The notes under the pieces were generated by a model, which was not told the DNA's origin, searched no databases, and saw only the letters and a program-made list of their open reading frames with translations. Both the position numbers and the translations under genes were made by a program. 55,616 nt of DNA from CAYJFG01 sp051881695 (lineage in GTDB: Bacteria > Bacillota > Clostridia > Oscillospirales > Acutalibacteraceae), in the NCBI GenBank assembly GCA_051881695.1, contig JBJEQJ010000012.1:1-55616 (forward strand). Direction: 5' to 3'. Of the stretch, positions 8,066 to 16,417 are shown piece by piece (position 1 is the stretch's first letter; each line of letters opens with the position of its first letter).

Positions 8066-8422
8066 TCAAAATACATCTTCCACAATTTTTTCAATTTCCT
8101 TTTTTAAAGCGCCAAGCTCCTTTGCTTTTTTAACAGAAAGCCTTACCTCTTCAAGCGCTATTGTCCTTCGGCGGCTTACAGCGTCCTCCTCGCCGGATAT
8201 AAACGAGCCTCTGCCAACTGCGGAGTAAACTACCTTATCTCGCTCCAAAAGCTGATACGCCTTTGAAACAGTGTTCGGATTAACCCCAAGCTGCGCCGCC
8301 AATGCTCTTACGGGAGGCAGCTTATCCTGTGGCTTTAACACACCGAGCGAAATAAGCTTCAGCACATTGTTGTAAAGCTGTTCATAAATAGGCTCTCGGC
8401 TTTGCAGATTAATACTGAACAT
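8066..8422 (-). CDS. GntR-family regulator, YtrA subfamily
   Basis: A 118-residue repressor with a winged helix (REPIYEQLYNNVLKLI through ALAAQLGVNPNTVSKAYQLLE, residues about 8-70) and only a short C-terminal helical tail instead of an effector domain, which is the YtrA pattern. It is first in an operon with the ABC ATPase and permease and probably represses it. ATG 8422 is chosen because AAGGAG precedes it; the longer reading from 8455 has no ribosome site. A promoter with an inverted repeat lies just upstream, fitting autoregulation. Confidence 0.9.
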   Translation of the reverse strand: MFSINLQSREPIYEQLYNNVLKLISLGVLKPQDKLPPVRALAAQLGVNPNTVSKAYQLLERDKVVYSAVGRGSFISGEEDAVSRRRTIALEEVRLSVKKAKELGALKKEIEKIVEDVF

Positions 8423-8462
8423 ACCGCATTCTCCTTCCAAATTTATTGTATTCATTGAAATA

Positions 8463-8490
8463 ATTGTATTAATTCAACTAGTACAATCAA
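8463..8490 (-). promoter_or_regulatory. GntR-ABC operon promoter with operator-like dyad
   Basis: On the minus strand TTGATT (8490-8485), a 16-bp spacer and TACAAT (8468-8463) form a promoter. The spacer is bracketed by TTGTA (8464-8468) and TACAA (8482-8486) in inverted orientation, a plausible site for the YtrA-like repressor encoded downstream. Confidence 0.5.
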
Positions 8491-8539
8491 ACTATAACAC
8501 ATACAAATTGAAATTACAAGTATTTTTTAAAAATTTTTC

Positions 8540-8555
8540 TAAGGAAACACTGATT
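8540..8555 (+). repeat. Lone terminus of the MITE-like element
   Basis: CTAAGGAAACACTGAT matches the end sequence of the elements at 32861-33039 and 44584-44763. No second end is visible nearby, so this looks like a relic. Confidence 0.5.
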
Positions 8556-8710
8556 TTTTTAATTTAAACCTTTAACCAAGAATACAACATACACAACAAC
8601 GGAAGTTTGTGGATAATTTCCTGCAAAGGTCACTATGAAGATTAATATCATATCAATATTTTGCGCCGCATATAATTATCCGTGATAAATAAGCGGCGGG
8701 ATGTGGCGGT

Positions 8711-9694
8711 ATGAAAAGAATAATCTGTGTTGTTGTTGCGCTTTCGCTCTTTATATGCGGTTTCTGCGTGCTTGTGGGCGCAGGCGAAAAAAAGAGGGAT
8801 TTTATTAAATATGTGGAGTTCAACGTCTGCTATGACGCACTGGAAACGGCAATGCAGGCAGACATTGACTCTCAGTGCGAAAAAATAAAAATAAACTGGA
8901 TAGACGCTCTTGCATATCTCGGAGCAAAATACGGCGGAAACTTTAAGCAGTATAAGGCAAAGGATTTGCAGGAGGTTCTTGAAAAGCTTAAAAGCGGAGA
9001 AAAAATTGATGACATCGCTGGCGGTATGACGTACTTTAACTATTATAAAGAGGCATACACAGCAGTGCTTGGCGGCTTTTTGGGTAATTATACGGAGAAA
9101 AACGAAAACGGTAAGGAGGAGGAAAAGTACGGAATGACCGTTTTTTCTCCTATAGCAAAAACCTTTCCTTACTCGCATTTTGACGACTTCGGCGCAAGCC
9201 GTGACTACGGCTACAAACGGCGGCATCTGGGGCACGACCTTATGGCGGCAACCGGCACGCCCGTTATAGCTGTGGAAAGCGGTATAGTTGAAATTATGGG
9301 CTGGAATATGTACGGCGGCTGGCGCATAGGCATAAGAAGCTTTGACGGCAAGCGGTATTATTACTACGCTCATCTGCGGCAGAACAGACCCTTCCACCCT
9401 GACATTAAGCAGGGCGCCGCTGTGCAGGCAGGCGATGTAATCGGCTATGTCGGCAGAACAGGCTACAGTCAGACGGAAAACACAAACGGAATAGAAACGA
9501 GCCATCTGCACTTTGGAATACAGCTTATTTTTGACGAAAGCCAGAAGGAGAGCGATAACGAAATTTGGATAGACCTTTACGCCATAACAAAGCTTCTGGA
9601 AAAGCATAAAAGCAACACCTACAGAGTATCTGAAACAAAGGAGTTTTACGCAGACAATAATTTTTCTCTTAAAGTAAAAACCAATTCTCAATAA
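8711..9694 (+). CDS. M23-family (LytM-type) peptidase, exported
   Basis: A 327-residue protein with an N-terminal hydrophobic signal or anchor (residues 4-23) and a C-terminal LytM domain. The zinc ligands are visible: His172 and Asp176 in HLGHD, and His265/His267 in SHLHFG, with YYYYAHLR providing the remaining catalytic His. Such enzymes cut glycyl or D-amino-acid-containing cross-links of peptidoglycan outside the cell. The 130-residue region between the anchor and catalytic domain is not a recognised domain. The gene stands alone between the divergent GntR operon and a lipoprotein gene. A role in vegetative wall turnover or in sporulation is possible; sequence alone does not decide. Confidence 0.85.
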   Translation: MKRIICVVVALSLFICGFCVLVGAGEKKRDFIKYVEFNVCYDALETAMQADIDSQCEKIKINWIDALAYLGAKYGGNFKQYKAKDLQEVLEKLKSGEKIDDIAGGMTYFNYYKEAYTAVLGGFLGNYTEKNENGKEEEKYGMTVFSPIAKTFPYSHFDDFGASRDYGYKRRHLGHDLMAATGTPVIAVESGIVEIMGWNMYGGWRIGIRSFDGKRYYYYAHLRQNRPFHPDIKQGAAVQAGDVIGYVGRTGYSQTENTNGIETSHLHFGIQLIFDESQKESDNEIWIDLYAITKLLEKHKSNTYRVSETKEFYADNNFSLKVKTNSQ

Positions 9695-9748
9695 TAGTCT
9701 TGATAAAAAAATAACAGCATTGTAATTTATATATATTTGGGTTTTTTG

Positions 9749-9777
9749 TTGACTTTATCAGCCGTAAAAGGTAAAAT
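9749..9777 (+). promoter_or_regulatory. Promoter of lipoprotein gene
   Basis: TTGACT (9749-9754), 17-bp spacer, TAAAAT (9772-9777), 56 bp before the start codon. Confidence 0.6.
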
Positions 9778-9832
9778 TAAGGCTGTATTGTTTTTACAAT
9801 GAAAACATAAGTAAAATTTCGGAGGAATTTGT

Positions 9833-10297
9833 ATGAAAAAAATTATTGCATTTATTATTTCTGCCATTTGCATCTTATCATTTGCAGGCTGCTCAGGTAA
9901 TACACAGCCAAAAGACGTTGACCTTAATACAGTATTAACCGATATTAACACTGCTTGTGAAATTACAGACGCCGAAAAGCTCAGCGACGTAAAGGATTTG
10001 TCGGATTACTATCTTATTGACGCAAAGCTTGTAAGCAGCTTTGCAGGAGAGATAAACACAGGCTCTCTTACAGAAATTGTCCTTGTAAAGGCAGCAGACG
10101 AACAAAGCGCCAAAACAGTTGCAGAAAAGCTTCAAGCAAGGCTTCAGTCAAAGGGCAGCGAAGCCGCAAGCTACAGCCCGGAAAACTACGAAATAATTAA
10201 AAGCTGTAAGGTAACAACAGACGGCGTTTACGTTAGTATGATAGTAACAGAAAAAGCAGACAAGGCTCTTGAAATCTACAATGCCGCAATAAAATAA
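9833..10297 (+). CDS. Lipoprotein, DUF4358-like
   Basis: A 154-residue secreted lipoprotein: signal peptide MKKIIAFIISAICILSFAGC with a lipobox cysteine at residue 20. The mature part has the layout of the clostridial DUF4358 family (a middle SLTEIVLVKAADEQSAKTVAEKL, a PENYEII segment, and a closing strand VYVSMIVTEKADKALEIY). The function of the family is unknown. GGAGG lies before the start. A strong hairpin follows the stop, so the gene is probably transcribed alone, though it precedes the acyltransferase gene by about 110 bp. Confidence 0.7.
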   Translation: MKKIIAFIISAICILSFAGCSGNTQPKDVDLNTVLTDINTACEITDAEKLSDVKDLSDYYLIDAKLVSSFAGEINTGSLTEIVLVKAADEQSAKTVAEKLQARLQSKGSEAASYSPENYEIIKSCKVTTDGVYVSMIVTEKADKALEIYNAAIK

Positions 10298-10317
10298 TAA
10301 TATTTTAATAAAAAATT

Positions 10318-10351
10318 CAGATAAAGACGGACTTTGGTCCGTCTTTATCTG
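10318..10351 (+). terminator. 15-bp perfect hairpin after lipoprotein gene
   Basis: CAGATAAAGACGGAC (10318-10332) pairs perfectly with GTCCGTCTTTATCTG (10337-10351) around a 4-nt loop. There is no T-run after it, so it may be a weak terminator or a 3' stabilising hairpin allowing some read-through into the MBOAT gene. Confidence 0.5.
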
Positions 10352-10408
10352 TCGGTTCTGCTTACGGCAAAGCAGAAATATACTCCACACAAAAAAGGAG
10401 AACAATAA

Positions 10409-11806
10409 ATGGTATTTTCAAGCCTGTTGTTTTTATTCTTATATTTACCTGCGGTACTGCTTGTATATTACATAACTCCCCGCAAATTCAGAAATATAGT
10501 GCTGTTCGTCGTAAACCTCATCTTCTACGGTTGGGGCGAGCCTGTGTTTGTATTGCTTATGCTTTTTTCTACCGTTGTCGATTATGTCCACGGATATTTT
10601 ATCGGCAAATACCGCGAGAGCAACAAAAGGCGCGCAAAAATTCTGGTGGCTTCCTCTGTTGTTATCAATTTAAGTCTTTTAGGCTTCTTCAAATACGCAG
10701 GCTTCATTACAGATACACTAAGCGTACTGCCCTTTATCAATATTGAGCCTCTTACTATACCGCTTCCAATCGGCATATCCTTTTACACGTTCCAGACAAT
10801 GTCATATTCAATTGACGTTTACAGGGGCGACGCACCGGTACAGAAGAACATTATTTCCTTCGGTACCTACGTTGCGCTTTTTCCTCAGCTTATTGCAGGA
10901 CCTATCGTGCGCTATAAGGATGTTGCATATCAGCTTAACCACAGGCACGAAACGCTGAACGACTTTACAAACGGCGTAAAGCTGTTTTTAGTGGGTCTTT
11001 CAAAAAAAGTTCTTATTGCAAATCAAATGGGTCTTTTATGGGACAAGCTGAGAGAGCTTGACGGCGGAGCAGGAGTTCTCGGAAGCTGGATAGGCATTAT
11101 TGCCTATTCCTTTCAGATTTACTTTGATTTCAGCGGCTATTCCGATATGGCAAGGGGACTGGGCAATATGTTCGGCTTTGAGTTCCTTAAAAACTTTGAT
11201 TATCCGTACATTTCAAAAACTATTACGGAGTTCTGGCGCAGGTGGCATATATCGCTTGGAACATGGTTCAGAGAATATGTATACATACCGCTTGGCGGCA
11301 ACAGAAAGGGCAAGGGCAGAATGGTAATAAACCTGCTTATCGTTTGGTTTTTGACCGGACTGTGGCACGGGGCAAGCGTAAACTTCATCTTATGGGGACT
11401 TTACTTCGGTGTTATTTTAATTATAGAAAAGCTGTTCTTAATGAAATATCTCGAAAAGCTTCCCTCTGCGCTTTCGCACCTTTACTCGCTGTTCTTAATT
11501 GTAATCGGCTGGGTAATTTTCTACTTTGAGGATTTCTCACAAATGAGCGTATTTTTCGGCTCTTTGTTTAACCCGGCAGGCGGCTTAATCGCACAGGACG
11601 CACTTGTTATTCTGCTTTCTTATCTTCCGCTTATTATTGCGGCAGTTGTTGCAAGCACACCGCTTGCGTACAAAATATACGATAAAATCAAATATAAAAA
11701 CTGGAGCTGGATTCCCGAAACAACGCTGTGCGCCGTCTCGCTTTTTATCTGCACGGCAACTCTTGTAAGTCAAAGCTACAATCCGTTTATTTACTTCAGA
11801 TTTTAA
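10409..11806 (+). CDS. MBOAT acyltransferase, AlgI/PatA type
   Basis: A 465-residue integral membrane O-acyltransferase with about ten helices. The family histidine is His320 in TGLWHGASVNF, and the conserved FWRRWHISLGTWFREYVYIPLGG is present. AlgI-type proteins pass an acetyl group across the membrane to an extracytoplasmic partner (AlgJ/AlgX or DHHW proteins), which puts it on a polysaccharide. The start follows AAAGGAG. The next gene encodes exactly such a DHHW partner, so the pair is a complete acetylation module. No polysaccharide synthase gene is nearby; the acceptor could be an exopolysaccharide, teichoic acid or peptidoglycan. DltB-type activity is less likely without dltA/dltC. Confidence 0.92.
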   Translation: MVFSSLLFLFLYLPAVLLVYYITPRKFRNIVLFVVNLIFYGWGEPVFVLLMLFSTVVDYVHGYFIGKYRESNKRRAKILVASSVVINLSLLGFFKYAGFITDTLSVLPFINIEPLTIPLPIGISFYTFQTMSYSIDVYRGDAPVQKNIISFGTYVALFPQLIAGPIVRYKDVAYQLNHRHETLNDFTNGVKLFLVGLSKKVLIANQMGLLWDKLRELDGGAGVLGSWIGIIAYSFQIYFDFSGYSDMARGLGNMFGFEFLKNFDYPYISKTITEFWRRWHISLGTWFREYVYIPLGGNRKGKGRMVINLLIVWFLTGLWHGASVNFILWGLYFGVILIIEKLFLMKYLEKLPSALSHLYSLFLIVIGWVIFYFEDFSQMSVFFGSLFNPAGGLIAQDALVILLSYLPLIIAAVVASTPLAYKIYDKIKYKNWSWIPETTLCAVSLFICTATLVSQSYNPFIYFRF

Positions 11807-11966
11807 ATTTATCCTCCGCATTTCTTAAACTGCCACTATCCCCAAGCCTTGCTACCGACAGGAGCTTTCTTGGAACAAAGCCTTTGCTGTACTGCCCCTG
11901 CGGCGCACAGCATCTCTGTAAAATTAAAAATCCACCAACAAAAAAAACAACCACAGGTGAACGCTT

Positions 11967-13100
11967 ATGCAACTAAAAAACATAAAAAAATATCTCCCTG
12001 CTATTGTATTTACAGTCTTTATTTTTGTAATCGGGCTCTATTTTTGCTTTGCACCGAAAAAAGACTACTCCTCAAACGAAAAGCGTTATCTTGAGCAGTT
12101 TCCGAAGCTTTCGTGGGATACGCTTTTAAGCGGCGAGTTCGGCGAAAGCTTTGAAACATATCTGTCCGACCATACGGCAGGCAGAGATTTCTTTGTCGGA
12201 CTAAACTCATATTACGACCTTATCACCGGAAGGAACGGCTCAGCCGGAGTATACAGCGGCAGTGATAATTACCTTATCAACGACCCGCCTGAGCGCGAAA
12301 ATTATCTTGAAAGCAATATAAAAAAGCTTGCAGACTTTGCAAAAAATACACAGCTCAGCGCAAAGCTTCTTGTTGTTCCAAGCACAGGCTATATTATGGA
12401 CAGCAAGCTTCCGATAAACCACCTTGCATATAAGGACGACGAATATTTTGAACTGATTGAGCAAAATAAAGGCGGTCTGGATTTTATCAACATAAAGGAT
12501 TTATTCAGGGAAAAATCCGATAATACTAAGCTTTACTACAAAACCGACCACCACTGGACGGCAAGGGGCGCCTATATTGCATATGAGCAATACTGTCTTG
12601 CCGCCGGCATTACCGCAACCCCGGAAAGCGACTTTAACATAGAGTCTTACGGCGGCTTTCACGGTACAACCTACTCAACAAGCGCTTTGTGGCTGACTCC
12701 GAGTGAGGATATTGAGCTGTGGAAAAACAAAAACCACAAAAGCAACATAAGCGTTAAAATTGAGGACGGAGAAAAAGTAAAGGAAAACGACAGCCTGTTC
12801 TTTTTAAGTCATCTTGAACAGGACGATAAATATCCCGTTTATCTTGACGGCAACCATGCCCTTGTTACAATAAAGAACGAAAACTCAAATGGCGGAAAGC
12901 TTCTTATTATAAAGGACTCCTTTGCACACTGCTTAACACCGTTTTTGGCTGATAATTACAGCGAAATAATTATGGTGGATATGCGTTACTATAAGCAACC
13001 GGTAAGCGAGCTTGTAAAATCAAACAACATAAGCGATGCCCTGATTTTATACGGTCTTGACAATTTAAGCACAGACAGCGACATACGCTGGCTGAAGTAA
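11967..13100 (+). CDS. DHHW-family (AlgJ/AlgX-like) acetyltransferase partner
   Basis: A 377-residue protein with one N-terminal membrane anchor (residues about 9-29), the rest outside. It has the SGNH-like catalytic pieces of AlgJ/AlgX: Asp194 and His196 in TDHHWT, and Ser318 in IKDSFAH. It should accept the acetyl group delivered by the preceding MBOAT protein and transfer it to a cell-surface glycan. A 160-bp gap separates them and holds no gene. The start follows AGGTG. The family is named for the DHHW motif, which is intact here, in contrast to the relative at 15141. Confidence 0.88.
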   Translation: MQLKNIKKYLPAIVFTVFIFVIGLYFCFAPKKDYSSNEKRYLEQFPKLSWDTLLSGEFGESFETYLSDHTAGRDFFVGLNSYYDLITGRNGSAGVYSGSDNYLINDPPERENYLESNIKKLADFAKNTQLSAKLLVVPSTGYIMDSKLPINHLAYKDDEYFELIEQNKGGLDFINIKDLFREKSDNTKLYYKTDHHWTARGAYIAYEQYCLAAGITATPESDFNIESYGGFHGTTYSTSALWLTPSEDIELWKNKNHKSNISVKIEDGEKVKENDSLFFLSHLEQDDKYPVYLDGNHALVTIKNENSNGGKLLIIKDSFAHCLTPFLADNYSEIIMVDMRYYKQPVSELVKSNNISDALILYGLDNLSTDSDIRWLK

Positions 13101-13110
13101 TAGCAAAAAT

Positions 13111-13147
13111 CGGCTGCGGCAGAAAATGCCGCAGCCGTTCTTTATTT
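13111..13147. terminator. Convergent terminator
   Basis: CGGCTGCGGCA (13111-13121) pairs with TGCCGCAGCCG (13127-13137), followed by TTCTTTATTTT. It lies between the convergent DHHW and Crp/Fnr genes. Confidence 0.8.
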
Positions 13148-13158
13148 TCCCGATTTGC

Positions 13159-13812
13159 TCAGGCAGTATGTACAAGCTCCACGCGGCGCTTGTCAGTTTT
13201 TATAATTCCGTCGTTCTTCATATTTTTAAGCTCTCTCATCATAGCGCTTCTGTCAACGCACAGATAATCTGCCAGCGTAGAGTAAGAAAAAGGCAGCTCA
13301 AAGCTTTCAGAGCCGCTGTGCGACGCACAGAGAACAAAGTAAGACATAAGCTTTTCTTTAATTGTACGCCGGCTTAAAACCTCTATTCGCTCACCTAAGC
13401 TCGAAGCTCTTGTTGCTATAAGCGACAGCATATTCTGCACAAGCAGGCTGTGGTGCTCACAGGCATTTGCACACCTTTTTGTTATATGGCAGTAGTCAAT
13501 AAACATAATTTCACATTCTTTTTCACACACAACCGTAATTTCGTCCAAAAGCATACTGCTGTTGTAAAAAATACTTCCGAAAATTTCGTTGCTGCAAATA
13601 TTTTCAAGCACAGTTCTTACACCGTTAATATCTGTACGCACTATGCTTACCATACCGTTTTTTACTATTCCGACAAAATTGCTGTCATCATTAAAGCTGC
13701 ATATTTCCTCTCCGCTTTTGTAGGATTTTATCACCGGAGAAAAACATTCCAGCAGCTTGTCGTAATCCTCGTCCTTAATACCGCTGAAAATACTGCTTTC
13801 TATAAAGTCCAT
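13159..13812 (-). CDS. Crp/Fnr-family transcriptional regulator
   Basis: A 217-residue regulator with an N-terminal cyclic-nucleotide-binding-type beta-barrel (VGIVKNGMVSIVRTD then NEIFGSIF) and a C-terminal Crp-type winged helix (YSTLADYLCVDRSAMMRELKNM). No four-cysteine cluster for an Fnr iron-sulfur centre is seen. The arginine that binds cAMP in Crp is not obvious, so the effector is unknown. ATG 13812 has GGGGTGG before it; the longer reading from 13857 is less likely. The gene is monocistronic and has a palindrome over its own promoter. It may respond to redox, nitrosative or metabolic signals as in other anaerobes. Confidence 0.85.
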   Translation of the reverse strand: MDFIESSIFSGIKDEDYDKLLECFSPVIKSYKSGEEICSFNDDSNFVGIVKNGMVSIVRTDINGVRTVLENICSNEIFGSIFYNSSMLLDEITVVCEKECEIMFIDYCHITKRCANACEHHSLLVQNMLSLIATRASSLGERIEVLSRRTIKEKLMSYFVLCASHSGSESFELPFSYSTLADYLCVDRSAMMRELKNMKNDGIIKTDKRRVELVHTA

Positions 13813-13876
13813 ACAACCACCCCAGTATATGAAGTTTTGCGTATCCGTAATTTTCACAAAAATATTTTACAGCAAC

Positions 13877-13906
13877 ATCATACCACCGATTTGTTGCATT
13901 TGCAAC
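13877..13906 (-). promoter_or_regulatory. Promoter of Crp/Fnr gene with GTTGC-AAAT-GCAAC palindrome
   Basis: On the minus strand TTGCAA (13905-13900), 17-bp spacer, TATGAT (13882-13877). The -35 lies inside the dyad GTTGC (13893-13897)/GCAAC (13902-13906), a likely site for negative autoregulation. Confidence 0.5.
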
Positions 13907-14005
13907 CGTTATATACGTTTACTGAAATTGCGTTCCGCTTTACGCCTTTCTTGCCTTATTCTGCTCACTTTTTTGCCTTTTACGGGCGTCATTCCTAAAC
14001 AGCTC

Positions 14006-14842
14006 TTACAGCTCCTTTAAAAACAGCTCAAAGCATATTCCGTCCTGCTGAGGAACATTCATCTCGTCTGAAAGCTTAGTCGCCTTTGCAATAAACCTGC
14101 CTGCTCTCAGTACAGATTCTTTAAAATCAACGCCGTTTACACAGTCGGCGGCTATAACAGACGAAAAAACGTCGCCTGTTCCGGCACGTTCACTGCCTAC
14201 CCTCAGGCCGCCCACGGTGCATATGCTTATTTCGTTTTCGTCCTTTTCATACAAAAAATTTGCAATCTCGTCTTTATACGCAACACCTGTTATTACAACC
14301 TTCTTCACGTTCCCTACACACAGCTTCTGCGCCATTTGCGTAAGGCTTTCCCTGTTGTATTCACCGGGCACATACCTGCTGTCTGTTAAAAAGCACGCCT
14401 CGGTAAGGTTGGGCGTAATTATATCTGCACTTTTGCAAAGCTGACCCATAGCGGCGCATATTTTCTTTGTATATGTTGAGTACAGCTTGCCGTCGTCACC
14501 CATAACGGGGTCTGTAATTATTTTTGTGTTTTCGGTTTTAAATTCGCTTATAAATTTTTTTACTATTTCAATCTGCCTTGCAGAGCCTAAAAATCCGGTA
14601 TAAATTCCGTCAAATTCAAGCCCCAGCTTCTTCCACTTGGAAAAATACATCTCCATTTTATCTGTGTAATCGTCAAAAAAGTAATCCTCGTATCCGGTGT
14701 GATTTGAAAAAATTGCAGTAGGCAGTACACAGCACTGTATTCCTACAGCAGATATTATAGGAAGCGACACCGTTACGGAACATCTGCCAAAGCCGGAAAA
14801 GTCGTTTATTACTGCTATTCTTTTCTGACGTTTAATCTCCAT
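14006..14842 (-). CDS. pdxY: Pyridoxal/pyridoxamine kinase
   Basis: A 278-residue ribokinase-fold kinase that phosphorylates pyridoxal or pyridoxamine with ATP in vitamin B6 salvage. The N-terminus AVINDFSGFGRCSVT and the following LPTAIFSNHTGY are characteristic of the PdxY/PdxK group, as is DPVMGDDGKLY. The C-terminal GTGDVFSSVIAAD supplies the catalytic Asp224 and anion hole. AAGGGA precedes the start. The naming between pdxY and pdxK is uncertain. No B6 biosynthesis gene is in the window, but an ECF transporter S-component and a class V aminotransferase at 27.1-28.8 kb could belong to the same salvage route. Confidence 0.88.
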   Translation of the reverse strand: MEIKRQKRIAVINDFSGFGRCSVTVSLPIISAVGIQCCVLPTAIFSNHTGYEDYFFDDYTDKMEMYFSKWKKLGLEFDGIYTGFLGSARQIEIVKKFISEFKTENTKIITDPVMGDDGKLYSTYTKKICAAMGQLCKSADIITPNLTEACFLTDSRYVPGEYNRESLTQMAQKLCVGNVKKVVITGVAYKDEIANFLYEKDENEISICTVGGLRVGSERAGTGDVFSSVIAADCVNGVDFKESVLRAGRFIAKATKLSDEMNVPQQDGICFELFLKEL

Positions 14843-15024
14843 TTTAATCCCTTATTTCCTCTTCGTCTTTTTATTTCTTGTTATTCCTAAGTTTAAGTAT
14901 ATCACAACAGGTTAAAAAAGCAAAGCAAGCCTGTCATAAAACGGTTGAACAGCTCCTAGCTTTAATTTATTGTCACTTTTTGACATAGTTTTATATTAAA
15001 AAGAAGATTTAAGGGCATTTTGTA

Positions 15025-15053
15025 TTGTAATTCTCTCTTTTTTTTGCTATAAT
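15025..15053 (+). promoter_or_regulatory. Promoter upstream of DHHW-like gene
   Basis: TTGTAA (15025-15030), 17-bp spacer, TATAAT (15048-15053). The 298-bp gap between pdxY and the DHHW-like gene holds this promoter and otherwise only AT-rich sequence. Confidence 0.65.
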
Positions 15054-15140
15054 ATTAAATGATTTTTTATGTTTTTTGTATAATGGGAACTTGTTAAAAT
15101 TTATTATTTACACCTGTTCCTCAAGAAAGGATGTATTTTA

Positions 15141-16394
15141 ATGGCAGTATATAAAGCACCCGAGGAAGAAAAGCTGAAAAATCCGGGCAAAGGAAGCCAT
15201 TACCGCAACCCGTCGCACAAGCATACGCCGTCACAGCGTAAGGAATACTTTAAACAAAAGGAAGAACGCCTGAGAAAAAAAAGAAGAAAAGTATTGCTTG
15301 TATTTCTGGTAATTATAATTGCAATAGCAGTAATAATCGGCGTTTTTGCTTTAAGCCAAAATATAAAGCCGCCTGTAAACAATACACCCACACAGCCTGC
15401 AACCTCACCGCAGATAAAAGAGCCTACTCAGCCGCCGTATACCCCGGTGCAGGTTACTTTTCCAAAGCTTGAGGATAACGGAGAAGATATTACAGAGGAC
15501 GGCGGAATTTACATCTGGAACAAAAAAGGCTTTGACAGCTTTAAGGGTACGGAAAATTCTGCGCTTGCATACTCCAAAGCTGTTTCATCATTCAAGGACG
15601 CCTTGGGCAGGAATATTAAGGTATATAATATGGTAGTACCTAATCACACAGAATTCGGACTGCCCTCAAGACTCATTACAGAGATAGGCTCAAATGCGCA
15701 AAGAGATAATACAACTGTAATTTACAGCAATTATTCCTCTGACGTAACACCTGTTGACGTTTACAACGCAATCGGACAAAAGCGCAACGACTATATGTAT
15801 TACAATACAGACTCACGCTGGACAACGCTGGGCGCTTACTACGCCTACAGAACATTTGCAGAAGCTGCCGGCTTTACTCCGACGGAGCTTAACACAATGA
15901 AAAAAAGCACCTTAAACGACTTTTTCGGCTCCTACGCCACATCAACGTGGAACGAACAGCTGCTTGAAAACGCCGACTATATAGACTGTTACACCCCGTC
16001 GGCAAAGATAAAATGCACAGTATTCAAGGCTGATGAAAACGGTAAAATGTCTGAAAAGGGCGAGGTTGTTCCTATGTATAAGGAAATTAAAGCTGACGAC
16101 TCAGACTATTACAGCGTTCTTCTTCACGGCGACAACCCAAAAACAATACTTGACAACGAGGACATAAAAACAGGAAACAAGCTTTTGCTTGTAAAGGACT
16201 CCTACGGCAACGCCATTGCACCGTATTTAATTAATAATTATGATGAGGTGCATATTATTGACTTCCGTTATTATACCGGCAATATTCCGAAATACTGCGC
16301 CGAAAACGGAATTAAAAATGTACTTTTCTTAAACGGCATAATGTCTGCCAATACGGCAGTTCATCTTGAAAGCCTGCAAAAGCTGTTCGGCTGA
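15141..16394 (+). CDS. DHHW-family protein lacking the catalytic histidine
   Basis: A 417-residue protein: a basic cytoplasmic N-terminus (residues 1-50, rich in Lys/Arg), one membrane helix (about 51-72), a Pro/Thr-rich linker, then an extracytoplasmic domain related to the DHHW/AlgJ protein at 11967. The order of motifs is kept: NTDSRWTTLGAYYAY corresponds to KTDHHWTARGAYIAY, and VKDSYGNAIAPY (Ser354) to IKDSFAHCLTPF. However, the D-H-H-W motif reads Asp224-Ser-Arg-Trp, so the catalytic His is an Arg. It may be a non-catalytic binding or scaffold subunit of the acetylation apparatus, or use altered chemistry. GAAAGGA precedes the start. Confidence 0.8.
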   Translation: MAVYKAPEEEKLKNPGKGSHYRNPSHKHTPSQRKEYFKQKEERLRKKRRKVLLVFLVIIIAIAVIIGVFALSQNIKPPVNNTPTQPATSPQIKEPTQPPYTPVQVTFPKLEDNGEDITEDGGIYIWNKKGFDSFKGTENSALAYSKAVSSFKDALGRNIKVYNMVVPNHTEFGLPSRLITEIGSNAQRDNTTVIYSNYSSDVTPVDVYNAIGQKRNDYMYYNTDSRWTTLGAYYAYRTFAEAAGFTPTELNTMKKSTLNDFFGSYATSTWNEQLLENADYIDCYTPSAKIKCTVFKADENGKMSEKGEVVPMYKEIKADDSDYYSVLLHGDNPKTILDNEDIKTGNKLLLVKDSYGNAIAPYLINNYDEVHIIDFRYYTGNIPKYCAENGIKNVLFLNGIMSANTAVHLESLQKLFG

Positions 16395-16417
16395 TTGCTT
16401 TTTTAAAAAGATTATAC

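Noticed and set aside
8648..9691. 347-residue minus-strand ORF, longer than the gene opposite
   Set aside because: The plus strand encodes a clear M23 peptidase with all zinc ligands; the minus reading has no recognisable domain or ribosome site.
11807..11966. Small ORFs (about 80 residues) between the MBOAT and DHHW genes
   Set aside because: They run into the start of the DHHW gene in other frames, lack ribosome sites and show no domain.
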